This document shows, in pieces, positions 10,743 through 23,106 of a stretch of 64,000 nt of DNA; positions within the stretch are counted from its first letter, which is position 1, and the number at the start of each line of letters is the position of its first letter. The notes under the pieces were generated by a model. The model did no database searches. It was not told the DNA's origin and was given only the letters and a program-made list of their open reading frames with translations. The position numbers were made by a program, and so were the translations under genes. The stretch comes from Chlorocebus sabaeus. Taxonomy: Eukaryota > Chordata > Mammalia > Primates > Cercopithecidae. The stretch lies in NCBI RefSeq assembly GCF_047675955.1, contig NC_132904.1, positions 58,771,435 through 58,835,434 of the forward strand, in the 5' to 3' direction.

Positions 10743-12347
10743 TAAAGGGGAATTTAGAGTAAGAGAAGGATATGAACATCTTCAAGACTTGTGACTCATT
10801 AGGATTAGAATTGTGTCACAGTTATCTGCAAAATCATTGCTTGGAGGCCGTTTAAACTCAGAACCTCATGAAAAAAAATTAATCTTGAGAATGAATGAGC
10901 CCACACTTAGGTTGACTGTAGATTTCCTCTGTATCTAGTTGTGTGCAGTGTGATGATGCCTCTGAAAATCATACAGAGCTTCTGGACTCTTTAGTCCTTG
11001 TTATTGATGACCTGGTAAGACCCAGTGTGGTACCGGAGATGGCATCATCTGCTTTTTCTGATCTGCAGCCTCCTTATCTGTGTAGTGTTCCGTGGTCCAG
11101 CTTGGTCCAGCTATCTGTGCTGAGTGGACTGGGTTGCTCTTCGCTTCAGGTTTTCATGTCTAACTCCAATACCTGTGGTTATGATAGTTTTCCTGGAGAG
11201 CTTGGGTTTGCCTTTGCAGTCTGCAGCTTTTTCTGATCTCATAACAGTGACTCCCTGCCATATTATACTTATTATATTATACCTATTCTGAACTCCATGA
11301 TGGTATTAAAGACCTTTTGTTATGTAATGTCCCTTCCAGTGTGGTGTCATAGCTGAAAATGAATCCCCTGTTGGGCAACACCGCCATACTTCCTGTTCTT
11401 GCTCTGGCAGGTACAGAAGTGCGAAATGTTTCATTTATCATATTGCACTAACGTCACGTGCTTCTAATGATGTTGGCGAAGACAAATGGGGGTGTCGATG
11501 GGGATTTTATTTGGGGATTGTACCTTCTTGTTGAGGGTGCACAAAAGGGCAGATTGACAAGAAACCATAGTAATGCAGCCTCAGGCAATCAGATGATGTG
11601 GCTGCAGTGATTTTCTGGAATATCAACATTTCTTTCAGTGGACCCCTGACCTCTGAAGCTGCAGTCAAAGGGGAAGAAGTTCTAGCTGTTAATTTTGGGG
11701 GCTTTGGTGAGAGTTGGGGTAAGGAAGAATAGTAATTACAGATGAGACCAAAAGAGGATTCTTTGAATTTGAAGTGGCCAAATTGGTACCACAGGGCACA
11801 TTATTTAGATTATCAGAAGGTGGGAGACTAGCTTGTATAATAACTCGTTTCCTGAGGGCAGTCTGAAAACAGAATCTGGCTCTAGGAGTAGAGAGGGCTG
11901 TGATTTCAGACAGGTACCCAAGCACTTGACTCCAGGGACAGCGCCACCATCTGCGGCAGTGCCAAGCACATCCATCAAGTTTGAGATCTATAGAGGAGCT
12001 TTTGTGTGGGAGCATGGGAAGACTTAGACTGAAATAATGGAGGTGGCGAGCAGGAAGGGGAGTTAAGTTAGATCTTGTTTATTATGATCCTTCACTGATT
12101 TTTCCTGCATGGTAGTGTAGCCCCCTGACCTCTAGCTCTTGCCCCCTCCCAAGCAGAATACATGTTTAAGTCAAAGTTTACAGATGCCAGTGTTGCACAT
12201 AGTAGGGACTCCACAACAATTACCTGTTAAATGATGGTGACAGTCATATGCAGACAGTGGGATGAAGATAACATAATTCACACCCCCAGACTCCCCTCCG
12301 AGTGTCCCCTCACCTCCACTCTTAGGCTCCATTGTTACCACTGGACA
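10743..12347. other. Region downstream of OR52W1, unassigned
   Basis: A relatively GC-balanced, non-repetitive stretch. A 97-residue frame at 10943-11236 (plus) has mildly protein-like composition but no recognisable family. A weak L2-type phrase lies near 12,190-12,235. Nothing here can be named as a gene. Confidence 0.35.
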
Positions 12348-13310
12348 TTATAACGGGCTTTTTCTGAATGTGAAGGTGTCCAGGAGTTGGTTCCTGATCT
12401 GCTTGGTGCAGGACCCATAGATGAGGAGGTTGAGGGCAGGTGGCAGCAGCAAGTAGATGTTGGAGAGAAGGATGTGCACAGGCTTTGGGACGGTGTGATG
12501 ACCAAAGCGGTGTGTGAGGTAGGAGAAGAGACCAGGTATGTAGAAGGCCAGAATGACACAGATGTGAGAACTACATGTACCAAAGGCCTTGGCACAGGCC
12601 TCCCGGGTAGGCAGCTGCAGCACAGCATGGGCAATGAGTCCATAGGAGCCAGTGATACCCAGAATATCCATACCTGAGATGGCCAGTGAAAGTGCCAGAC
12701 CATATAAATTGTTGACCCTTGTGTTACCCACCACCAGTTCTACCACCGCCATGTGTGCACAATAGGTATGGCCTATGGTCTTGGCTTGGAAGTGCTCAAA
12801 CTTTGCCACCAGCAGTGGGAAAGGTACAACAATAGCCACAGCTTTCAGTGCCAGTGCCAAGGCTGCATAACCCACATGGGCTTTGGTGACCAGGACAGGG
12901 TAGTGCAGTGGACACCCTATTGCCACAGCACAATCACCGGCCATGGCCAAAAGCACACCTGATTCCATGGCAGTCAGTGCATGTACAAAGAACATCTGGA
13001 CCAGGCACACAGCATATGGCACAGATCGGGGCCCAAACCACAGCACAGCCAGTAACCCTGGGGCTATAGATGTGGCTAAGCCCAGGTCTGTGGCTGCTGG
13101 CATGGCCAAGAGTAGAAACATGGGCTGGTGCAGTGTGGAGTCTATCCACACCACTGCCAACAGTGCTCCATTGCCCAGCAGGGCCAGCAGATAAATGGGC
13201 CCAAAGACCAGTGTCAGCCAAGTCTGGGCACTTCCTAGCCCTGGAAAGCCAGTCAGTATGAAGAAGGTTGGGTGTAGGAAGGTGGAATTGAGTTGTAGAG
13301 TTTCTGTCAT
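12348..13310 (-). CDS. OR52W1: OR52W1 olfactory receptor, open frame but DRY arginine lost
   Basis: A class I (fish-like, family 52) odorant receptor: a seven-helix GPCR of olfactory cilia coupling to Golf. The chosen start is the ATG at 13310, giving 320 residues beginning MTETLQLNSTFLHPTF, the usual length for this receptor. The frame is open 36 codons further upstream to 13418, but that part has no OR homology. Visible landmarks are the N-glycosylation site NST near residue 8, TM1 with LLGNGALLAVVW, TM2 LHQPMFLLLAMPAATDLGL, TM3 end MAGDCAVAIGCPLHYP, TYCAHMAVVEL in loop 2, TM6 KAFGTCSSHICVILAFYIP, and TM7 PPALNLLIYG. The motif MAxDRxxAI reads M-A-G-D-C-A-V-A-I, so the conserved Arg is Cys. 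The NP of TM7 (usually LNPLIYG) is NL. These are two key positions changed in a single-exon frame with no stop. It is probably an expressed-or-decaying gene with doubtful signalling. Confidence 0.88.
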   Translation of the reverse strand: MTETLQLNSTFLHPTFFILTGFPGLGSAQTWLTLVFGPIYLLALLGNGALLAVVWIDSTLHQPMFLLLAMPAATDLGLATSIAPGLLAVLWFGPRSVPYAVCLVQMFFVHALTAMESGVLLAMAGDCAVAIGCPLHYPVLVTKAHVGYAALALALKAVAIVVPFPLLVAKFEHFQAKTIGHTYCAHMAVVELVVGNTRVNNLYGLALSLAISGMDILGITGSYGLIAHAVLQLPTREACAKAFGTCSSHICVILAFYIPGLFSYLTHRFGHHTVPKPVHILLSNIYLLLPPALNLLIYGSCTKQIRNQLLDTFTFRKSPL

Positions 13311-15119
13311 TCTGTGGTGGGCACAACTTGAGGGCTCATGGGGGGCATGACTCCTGATAGGAAAGACAAGGGGAGAGATTTTGGGGGTGTCACAGTGGCA
13401 CAAACCCATCCATGGCACATGTGTAGGAGTAGTGCAGGGCTGGGAGGATCACAGGGTTATAACTTTTGGTTAGTGGGGGTTTGGATGGATAATTAAAGTC
13501 GAAATTCTATCTTAGATAGGAGAATCCTTTGCTCCTAAAAGTTTATACGTATTGTAGTGGGAGGAAGGGGTAGTGAGGAAGAGGCTGCCTGCTGCAGTGG
13601 CTGGTATAGATAGCCAGAGAGAGCCTTCTAACTGGATGCCAGCAGAGGGTGGAGCGGAGATGAATACTTTTCTTCCTCAGGGTCCAAATAGAGTCAGTCT
13701 CAGTCTCTATGAGGAGAAAGCCAGTGCTGTGGGCAGGGTGGGGAATCAGGCTTCCGGCCATCCTGTCCCTGCCTGTGTATCCTTGGGCAAGACCTCTGGA
13801 CCTCAGCTTCTTCAGCTGTATAGAGCTGGTGGGTACAGTGATAATAAGGTTTGCCTAGCTCTGAGCAATTGCCCATTCTCTGCACCAACCATCCTGGAAG
13901 AGAGGAGGGAGAGTAGAAAGAAAGGGAGAAACCGTAGTGGGAGGCAGATGGAATCTGGAGTGAATCTGGGAGCTTGGTGTGGCAAGGGAAAACTTGCTAG
14001 GTTTTTGGGGTGCAGGGTGCTTACGTTCTGAACTTGATGCCGAACACCAGCTGGAGAGTTGAAGTTGGGGCTGGGGAGCAACAGAGAGAGAGATGGCAGT
14101 ATGAAATGGGACTTTTCTTCTCCGTTTGCTTTCCTTCTTCACGATACGAAAGTGGGTCCCACTAGAGTCTCATTCCTGGCATGCCAGAGGGAGAGGAGGT
14201 GACATAGAGGGAGAAAATGGCACTCAACTCAGAGTAGCAGCCATCTGAGGAAGAAGCATCTCTGACATTGGAGGAGGCAGAACGAGTAGATTGACTTCTC
14301 CCAGGATCTAGCCTACCTAAGAAGCTTAATACATGTTGAATGGATAAATGAATGAGGAAGAAATCACCAGCAGAAGGCTTGACTGGGAAAGATCTCAAGC
14401 ACTGTGTGTTGGCAGCTTCTTTTTGCTTTAATCAGTGCCTGTGGGGTTCTTTATGTGGCTGTTCTACCTGCTTCCCTCAGGGCCTTTCTCCCTCCCACCT
14501 GTGCCACATTAACTCTTTTTGTATCTCTCTGCTCAGTGCTGATGGGCTGGTGACTCAGGAAGTAGAGTAAGGAGGCAGAAATGGGGGCAAGCCAGGAAAG
14601 AGACTATCGGGTGGAAAGATCTGGGAAAGGAACACTTTCTGAGGGAGGTCTTTCCTTCCAGTAGAAAATTCATTGCTTTATTCTTTAATAGCATCTAGCC
14701 CAATCTGTTGTAATTTCTTGTGTCTCAATTCTTGTCTCCCACTAGACCAAAAGAGTTGCAGATGTTGCTTTTTATTAGCCACAGTGTCTCTACTGCTCAC
14801 CACAAGTCTGGCATGTAGTTAGCTATGAATAAATATATATTGCTTTTAATTGTGGGACAGACTGCTGGTCCTAACAGCTTTTGCTGATGAATAGGGGTTC
14901 CTACAATTTCAGGAGTCTTAGGTATCCACGAAGAAAAAGAGTTATTTACCATCAACCACAAGTCTGTTGAATACAGTTCTTTTTATTATAAGGAGACATA
15001 TTGTTAAACTCATCACACTATGTAAAGTTATGCAATAAAGACCACAGGACCTATTGGAAAAATGAAGGTAGGGGCACAACACTCAAAAACTTCATCAGTG
15101 ACACATTTAAGAAAAAGAT
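13311..15119. other. Upstream of OR52W1; L2-like tail at about 14,650-14,850
   Basis: It contains no ORF with recognisable homology. The 14,650-14,850 part ends CTGGCATGTAGTTAGCTATGAATAAATA, typical of an L2 3' end on the plus strand; similar short L2/MIR tail wording occurs at 14,315-14,355. Non-coding 5' exons and the promoter of OR52W1 should lie here but are not identifiable by eye. Confidence 0.45.
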
Positions 15120-15412
15120 GGGCTGGGCACAGTGGCTTACACCTGTAATCCCTCCTGTCTTTGGGAGGCCAAGACAGGAGGATCATGAGCCCAGGAGTTC
15201 TAGACCAGTCCATGCAACACAGTGAGAGCCCATCTCTACAAAAAATTTAAAAAGTAGCCAGCCATGGTGGCATGCACCGGTAGTTCTACCTACTCGAGAG
15301 GCTGAGGCAGGAGGATCACTTGATCCCAGGAGTTCAAGGCTACAGTGAGCTATAATCATGCCATGCACTCCAGCCTGGGTGATAGAGTGAGATCCTGTCT
15401 CTAAAAAATAAA
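15120..15412 (+). repeat. AluJ, plus
   Basis: A full dimer with old diagnostic wording (CATCTCTACAAAAAATTT; GAGCTATAATCATGCCA), ending in a degenerate A-rich tail. Confidence 0.9.
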
Positions 15413-15954
15413 TAAAATGAAATGAAATTGGACAGAAAGTTGTAATACCAGATGTGAATGGGTGTGGCTCATAACACAAGTGGTGAACTGAAGTAGCTGA
15501 TCGATGTTTGAGGTATAGGCATGTGTGCATGTTGAGCTTTCTTACTCAGTTCAGTTCAGCTGCGTTCAGTTTTCTGTGTTCACCTACTTTCTTGAAAGTG
15601 GAGTTACATGCAAGAAAACATGAAATTCACATTATTCTCAGTTCCCTAATACATATGTCAATTGTCTTTGAACTATTTGTATTTCAAAACTAGCATTATA
15701 GAAGAACTAGTTGAATCTATTTTCTGCCTGGCCTTGTGTCATGTGGTGAGGATACAGTGGCAATAACAAGACCATGCTGCTCTCAAGGAGTTCACAGTCT
15801 AATGGACACAGTGATCTAAACTGTTGTTGTAGGGTTGTTAAGGTAATTGCCTTAACTCAAGTCAACACCAGATACGATGGCAGCACAGAGAAAGAAGACT
15901 TTCACTCTTCCTGGGGGAGTCAGGGAAATCTCTGAATCACAGTAATGGTTAAAA

Positions 15955-16145
15955 GTTTTGTGGAGTTTCCTGGGTACATGCACTGCTCTAAGCCCTAACC
16001 TCACAACAGTCATCTGAGGTGGGCACAATTCTTTCTTCCATTTTACAAAAGAAACTAAGAGATAGACATTAACTTGGTCAAGGTCATATAGCTAGTAGAC
16101 AGCAGAGTTAGGATACTAACTCAGTCTGGCTCTAGCATACTTGCT
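15955..16145 (-). repeat. MIR SINE, minus
   Basis: CATTTTACAAAAGAAACTAAGAGATAG then TTGGTCAAGGTCATATAGCTAGTAGACAG is the reversed MIR core. The segment before it (15,700-15,830) looks like an ancient LINE phrase. Confidence 0.7.
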
Positions 16146-18214
16146 GTTAGCCACTACTTCAAAAATTGTTACTGAGGTTTAGAACATGAGTAGGAATTTT
16201 TAGAATAGTTGGAGCAAAATGCACCCATTCCTGCAAGAAGGAGTTCAGGAGATTTTGGGATTGGCAGGTGATCCTAGGATTGCTGAATGGAGAGATGTAC
16301 AAAGAGCTGTAATTATTTGGTAGTAAATGGTGAGCTGTCACCAATTCAGGGAGGAGAGGAGTACTGAGCAGGTGGGAGAAGTGGGTTAAGAGCCGTGAAG
16401 GAGAGGGTTAGGAAAAAAGTGCTCTTGGCCTCAAGAGAACACTAATAAAAGTTTTGGCTGTCTTGGACACTTGCTCTTTGTGCAAAGATTGTTCATAAGA
16501 TAAATTACAGAATCCATAAGCCCAACAAGTCCAAATTTGAAGTCACTAGGTTCTTGGAAATCTACTGTGTTATGTATTTCCTATTCTCCAGTAATCCAAG
16601 ATACGCTGGGAGATATCATTGACTTCGTCTTTAGAAGATTCCTTGGTTAGTCTCCCAAGCTCCAGTTCATACTTACAGAAGCTGTCTAAGCACACCTTGG
16701 GAACCAACTGTCTGGTCTTTTCCTGTGACATTGACCATTAGAGGAGGGGATTTGACACCTGTGACCTTGTGGGGGCTATATGCAAGAGCCTACTCCCCAG
16801 AGCAGGGTGTCAGCTCTCTGTGAGGAGTTGGGTGGGGTGGGGAAAAGGGAGGCTCTTTGGATTTCTTAGTTGCTGTTAGACTGACATGGAAAATAGGATA
16901 GGAGGGTTCTGTCTGGAGACTGACTCTGATTTTCTTACATTTTTGACTAATGCAACTACCACCAACATCTATAGAATAGGGTTCTTAGATAACAGCTGGC
17001 TCCATGTGGGCCTGTTCTATTGTTTTCCATTTAAAATGATCCATGAGCAAGAACACATATAAGTAGCTTATCACTTTACATGATAGATTACAGATCAGAA
17101 ATCTTGGGTTCTCGTGGTGTCATACAGCACTAAATCCTCTTCTAGAAACCTACTAAAGCAAACTCAATTGTCAAATCCCAATTCCTGGGTCAGTATGAGA
17201 TCCTTTTGTGACTAATGGCACCACAGTAGCCCAGGCTTCCTTCACTCAGTTTCAGGAGAGGTAGAGAGATCCTGTAAGATCAGGTTTGCCCTAGCCTATG
17301 GAGATGTGGAAGGAGTCGTGGAACCACTATGCCCATTTTTCTAGCATTGGTTTTCCTCCTCTACTTCATGCTTCCCAGCCCTTCCATGAGCAGATCCTTA
17401 GTATTCCATAAAGCTCTGGAGCATTGGGCATCCTCAGTTCCTAGGAGGATAGTAGATGTGCTTGCATTGAGGTTGTAGATTTGAGAAGGGAAATGTTTTC
17501 CCTCTCCGTCATAATAGGATCTTCCAGAAGTCAGGTTATGGTAGGGATATGGAATAGATCACATCTAGTTTTTAATTAAATCTCTTTTAATCTTGTCTAC
17601 GCTCCTTATCCATGTCTCCTTCCTCTGCAATAGGCTTAATCTTTCCTCTACACAGAATCCAGAGATTCTGGGACTGACACTAACTTTGATCATATATAGA
17701 AGTGACTCTATGAATGCCGAGGTCACAGTTGCCATCTTTGTTTCCAAGGCAAAGCTATACCTGTAAAATTGGGTTAGGACCCTGAAACTCTCTTAACTTA
17801 GCAAATCGTTGTATTCCTTCAAGAGATGTTTTTTGACTAAGCCTCTCTGAGCAGTAATGGCTGAGGAGAACACTGCTGGGATGGTCTTCCAATGACTTTT
17901 AAAAATAGAAGACAAGTAGTTCCCTGTAAGTGTTCTCTAGCATTTAGAGGAGGGCTTTTGAAGTGACTCACCTTGTTGAGATTGGGTTGAGGTTATTGCT
18001 CAAGAAATTAATTCCTTGATGTTGTTCTCTGAGGTAATAGATAACACTTTTATCTTTTCCCATGATTATCCCCCTCCCTCTGAATTCACATTGCATGGGT
18101 GACTCTTACAACCACGAAAAGTATAAATGTCATTCACAGAATTCAGCAATCATTGTTCAGAACTCATTACATATCAAGCAAAGTACTGCAGATGGGTAAA
18201 CAGCCTCTCTTATC
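16146..18214. other. Intergenic, unique
   Basis: About 2 kb without recognisable genes, RNA or clear repeats. Confidence 0.45.
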
Positions 18215-18563
18215 ATTACATTTGTTATGTTGGTGTCCCCCTACTAAATTCATGTGTTCCAGCCACAGCCCCCAAGGTTACGGTATTTGCAGATGAGACT
18301 TTCAGGAGGTAATTAGGGTTAGATGAGGTCATGAGGGTGGGACCCTCATGAATGGGATTAGTGTCTTTATAAGAAGGGGAAGAGAGAGACACACTGTGAG
18401 GACACAGTGAGAAGACAGCACACTGTAAGCAGTAAGAGAGTCCTCACTAGGAGCCTACTCTGTTGGCAGCTTGATCCCGGGCTTGCTGGCCTTCAGAACT
18501 GTGAGAAAGAAATGTCTGTTGTTTAAGCCACCCAGTCTATGGTATTTTGTTACGGAAGCCTGA
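18215..18563 (+). mobile_element. MaLR LTR (MLT1/MST group), plus
   Basis: GGTGTCCCCCTACTAAATTCATG, AGGTAATTAGGGTTAGATGAG, CATGAATGGGATTAGTG and TTGTTTAAGCCACCCAGTC are the signature stretches of this ERVL-MaLR LTR. Confidence 0.85.
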
Positions 18564-18714
18564 GCCAACTAAACATTCAAACAGCCACTAAGACCTATCT
18601 CCTTAAGAGCTGTGTATCTGACTCCTCTCTGTCTCCAATGTAATATAACCTATTTTACACCTCACAACCTTATTGTGGAATACTGCAGCAACCTCATGAC
18701 TGATCCTCTGGTCT

Positions 18715-19800
18715 ATAATGTGCTTTTTTGTATTTTATTTTTTGTCATACTTTTGAGAAATGACAAATAGATACAAAAGTATAAAGAATACGAACATGCA
18801 CATGTATCAACATACCCAGAATTGACAGTTATTAACGCTTTTTCCTACTTGCTTCCAATTCCTTTTTAATAAAGACATTAACAATTACAGGTAAAAAATG
18901 TATCTTTTTAATCCCCTGTAGTGTCTCATTCTCTCACCTTAGAAACAATAATTATCATGAATTCAGAGTGTACTCTTCTGATTCAGCTTTTAATGCTTTT
19001 GCTGTAATACTTGGTGCTTTTAAGTGTTTACATAAATTATTTACTACTGTATACAGCAAGTTAAGTTTTTGAGTTCTTTTTATGTGAATAAACAGATCTT
19101 TATTATCCCTTTGAATTGTTACGTAGTTTTATAGCATATGATTATGCCAAATAGTTATCATTGATAGAGTTCAAATTGTTTCTGGTTATCTTGCTATGTA
19201 CACTGCTATGGATATCTTTATACATGTCTCCATTTTCACATATGTGAAACCTTCTCTTGAGCATATATCTAGAATTGGAATGGCTAGGTCATAAGGCATG
19301 TACATTTTTATCTTTAGCAGATATTATCAAATTGCTCTTCAAAACAGTTGTTCTAGTTTGTATTCCCACTAGCAATTTTATGAAAGATCTTGGTTTTTAT
19401 AACATCCTTGAAAACACTGTATTATCAGACTCATGTTTTTATAAATCTGATTTATTTTTATTTTTCTCTGTTTTTTTTTTTTTTGTTCAGGTGCTCAGGT
19501 GAATTGGATTAATTAGAAATATTATCTCATTTTAACATATTTTTCATATATTTGTTAGTCATTTAGTATTCCTCTCCCCCGTATTTATTTGTAGAAATTC
19601 TCTATGTATTCTAGATGCTAACATTTTGTTTTATGTTGGAAATATCACCTTCCAGTTTGTTGCCTTTTAATTTTATGTATAGTTTCATTTGTCTTACAGA
19701 ACATTTTAATTTTAGCTGAAAGTACATCAAGGACATGTGATTTTTGTATATTATTTATTTTTTTCTTATCCTCGGTGTAAAGACAGTATTATATTTTTTC
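18715..19800 (-). mobile_element. Old L1 (L1M) fragment, antisense
   Basis: The plus strand reads the reverse of L1 ORF2 and 3' sequence (AATTGGAATGGCTAGGTCAT; TTGCTCTTCAAAACAG; GTATTCCCACTAGCAA). Decayed, with no coding frame. Confidence 0.6.
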
Positions 19801-19857
19801 TTTTTATAGTGTGTAGACCTTGACAACACTTAGTATTGCCTCCCAGTTTATGATGTG

Positions 19858-20055
19858 TTGAACACTTACTGTGAGTGAGGCACTGGGCCAGGCACTCTAT
19901 GCATATCGTCTCACTCAATATAATATCCCTATGAGTTAGACGCTATTATTATTTCCATTTTACAGATGAAATAGCTGAGGCATAGGTGACTTACTTCAGA
20001 TCACAAAACTTCTAATGTATCTTAATTTGAATTTAGGTCAGTGTGAGTTCAAAAC
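19858..20055 (-). repeat. MIR SINE, minus
   Basis: ACACTTACTGTGAGTGAGGCACTGGGCCAGG followed by CCATTTTACAGATGAAATAGCTGAGGC. Confidence 0.75.
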
Positions 20056-21455
20056 AAGTTTTCTTAATGATTATGTAGCATCAGGGTTATACAAGCTTCA
20101 TAAAACTAAATCAGGTTGTTTTTCACCTTTTTATCATGGGTAATTTCATTTCTCCTCAGTCTCCATTTCCCCCTCCCTTCCCTAGACAATGCACCCTTTA
20201 GGGTTGAAGGAGCAGCTACATTGCTTTGCCTACAATCTGCAGGGAAATAAGACGGCTTTTCTCCTGACCTCTGACTTTATTTGAATATTCTTGCATCCAC
20301 CCAAATAATTATCTTCTTTATCTTTTCCATTATAGCTTTTTGTCCATGATACAGCTAGGACTTTCTGCCTCCCCTCTGTAGTTGCTATTGTGAATTCTAT
20401 ATCATACAAACCTCCCTGCCAAAGGTCTGCAACTGTGATTTCCAGCTTACCTAGAGAGTCAGTGAAATGTTCTGTAATTTCCTGGCCAGCATCCTTTTTC
20501 TCCTCTCACTTCTCTTGTGTACTCACAGCAATGTAAGCCACTCTGTAGATGTTCTTGTACTCCAAGTGTGTCACTGGCCAGGGCTGAGAATTTATTGTAA
20601 ATGTCAGTTTTGTCCATTTTCACATTACTTAAGTCTGCAATGTGTCACTGCCACTTCCCATATTGGCCAACCACCTTTGTGTATGTGTTCCTAGCCCATC
20701 CTTCTTCATTTTTGTGTGGAGAAGGTAATATTATAGAGTTTTTTTGTAGTCTATGGAGCCTGAATATGGACTCCATAGACTCTTTAGTTCTGGCCAACAT
20801 GTCATCACAGAGTTTTCTTCTTCATTTTGATGCTTGTTTCTTGTGCTTCATCTGTTGTCATCAAACCTCTCAACTCTTTTCTTTCCTTGGGCCCTCACCA
20901 CAACATCCTTGAAGAACTTCATTTACCTCATTTTGCAAATTTTGTTACATTTGACCATCACTGTGCTAAACTCATCCTACAGTCATATTCATGTCATTCA
21001 TATTTTTTGCTTTTCATTTTATTAGGTTGTTTGCTTTTTTCCAAATCAGTTAAATATGTTTAAAAGTATTATTTATTGTCTATGAAAATACAAATTTTAC
21101 AAGTATTTACTACAACCAAAATATAAAGATATGTAAAGAAAATTTTAATAATCTCTTCATCCTGTCCTCCTCTTTCCAACCTCTCCTTTACTACTAAGTT
21201 AATTTTTGTTAACATCTTCTTATGCATCTTTTCACACCTTTCTCCATGCTCATCTGTACTTATATGAACATAAATATTTTTATTTTTTTATTTTTATAAT
21301 TTTGGAATCAAATAATATATATTTACATAATTTCCTTTTAGTCATTCAATAAATAATAAGCACCTACTTTATACTGAGTACTACACTTAAATATTTAACA
21401 ATAACATATTGCATACATTCTTTAGGTCAATAGATACAGGTGTTCTTTTTAAATA
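20056..21455. other. Intergenic; possible old repeats
   Basis: Overlapping short frames at 20,467-21,063 (plus) look hydrophobic and pyrimidine-driven; I find no family. The last 200 bases before 21,455 carry an AT-rich, LINE-like stretch. Confidence 0.35.
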
Positions 21456-21785
21456 CAGTTATGTGTTGTTTGGTGATGTGGATATGTTCTAAGAAATGCA
21501 TCATTAGGTGATTTAGCTGTTTTGTGAACATCATAGAGTGTACTTACATAAATCTAGGTGATACAGCCTACTACACACCTAGGCTGTAGGGTACAGCCTA
21601 TTGCTCCAAAGGTACACACCTGTATAGCACGTTACTGTTCTAAACATAGCAGGTAGTGGTAACACAATGGTAAGTCTCTAAACATAGAAAAGGTAAAGCA
21701 AAAATATGACACTATAATCTTATGGAACCATGATTGTATACGTAATCTGTCTTTGATTGAAATGTCATTATGTAGTGCATGACTG
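21456..21785 (-). mobile_element. Tc1/mariner (Tigger-like) DNA transposon, second copy
   Basis: Ends CAGTTATGTG and GTGCATGACTG, flanked by TA on both sides (21,454-21,455 and 21,786-21,787), the Tc1/mariner target duplication. It is the same family as 7,282-7,633 but in the opposite orientation. Confidence 0.72.
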
Positions 21786-22218
21786 TAGCCAAATTCATAT
21801 ACACATACCTTTTTTATTATAAGTTACTATATATTCACATGCAGTTGTAAGAAACAATACAGAGAGATTTCAGGTAATATTTGTCTAATTTCCCCCAATA
21901 ATAATACCTTGCAAAACTATAGTACAGTATCCACAACCAGTATGGTGACAGTGGTACAATCAAGATACAGAATAGTTGCAGCGCTGCAAAGGTTCCTCCT
22001 TTTGCCCTTTTATAGGCATATCCACCTCATTCCTTCCCTCCTTCACTCCCAGTGATAACCCCTAGAAACCACTACTCTTTTCTTTTTGTTCATTTCTATA
22101 ATTTTGTCATTTCAAGATTGTTATATAAATGAAATCATATAGTATGTAACCTTCTGGATTTTTTTTTTTTGACTTGGTATATAAATAGTTCATTCATTTT
22201 ACTACCGAGTGGTGTTTT

Positions 22219-22530
22219 CTTTCTTTCTTTCTTTTTTTTTTTTTTTTTGAGACAGAGTTTTCACTCTTGTTGCCCATGCTGGAGTGCAGTGGCATGATCT
22301 CAGCTTACTGCAACTTCTGCCTCCCAGGTTCAAGCGAGTCTCCTGCCTCAGTCTCCCAAGTAGCTGGGATTATATGCATGTGCCACTACACCCGGCTAAT
22401 TTTGTAGTTTTAATAGAGATGGGATTTCACCATACTGGCCAGGCTGGTCTCGAACTCATGACCTAGGTGATCCACCCACCTTGGCCTCTCAAAGTCCTGG
22501 GATTACAGGTGTGAGCCACTGTGCCTGGCC
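22219..22530 (-). repeat. AluS-like, minus, inside old L1
   Basis: A CTTT-rich and poly(T) head, then a full reversed Alu ending GTGCCTGGCC. The GTGGT(A/G)TTTT flank is duplicated on both sides. Confidence 0.9.
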
Positions 22531-22765
22531 AAGTGGTATTTTATTGTATAAATGTGCCTCAGTTTGTTTAACTGTTCATCTGTTGAAGGATATCCAGGGT
22601 GTTTCCAGTTTTTGGCTAATAGCAATAAATCTTCAGTGAACTGTTATATATGAGTTTTCTGTGGGAACATAATTTTTATTTTTCTGAGATAAATGCCCAA
22701 AGGTACAATTGCTGGGCCATATATAGTAGCATATTTAGATGTTTAGTTTTATAAGAAACTGCCTG

Positions 22766-23106
22766 CTATAGACCAAATGTTTATGTCACCCCAAGTTTAT
22801 ATGTTAAAACCTAATTCCCAATGCAATGGTATTTGGCAATGGGCCTTTGGGAGGTGTTTATGTCATGAGAACAGAACTCTCATGAATGGGATTAGCACCC
22901 TTGTAAAAGAGACCCCAGAGAGCTCCCTTATCCCTTCTGCCATATGATGAAACAGTGAGAAGACAGCTAGCTATGAACCAGGAAGCTGCTTATTAGACAC
23001 TAAATCTGCTGGTGCCTTCATCTTAGATTTCCCAATCTTCAGAAGTAAAATAAATGTTAAAGTCACCCAGTCTGTGATATTTTTGTTACAGCAGTCTGAG
23101 CTAAGA
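22766..23106 (+). mobile_element. MaLR LTR (MLT1/MST group), plus, inside old L1
   Basis: TATGTTAAAACCTAATTCCCAATG, GGGCCTTTGGGAGGTG, TGAATGGGATTAGCACCC and GTTAAAGTCACCCAGTCTG match the MaLR LTR layout. Confidence 0.82.

Noticed and set aside
12348..13418. 356-residue version of OR52W1 starting at 13418
   Set aside because: The first 36 residues have no receptor character. The ATG at 13310 gives the normal 320-residue receptor with the N-glycosylation site in place.
13543..14142. Cluster of 60-150-residue ORFs on both strands upstream of OR52W1
   Set aside because: No homology, domains or codon signal; mutual overlaps show they are chance frames in GC-richer DNA.
20467..21063. Hydrophobic ORFs that look like membrane proteins
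   Set aside because: They come from pyrimidine-rich sequence; no family is recognised and frames overlap each other.
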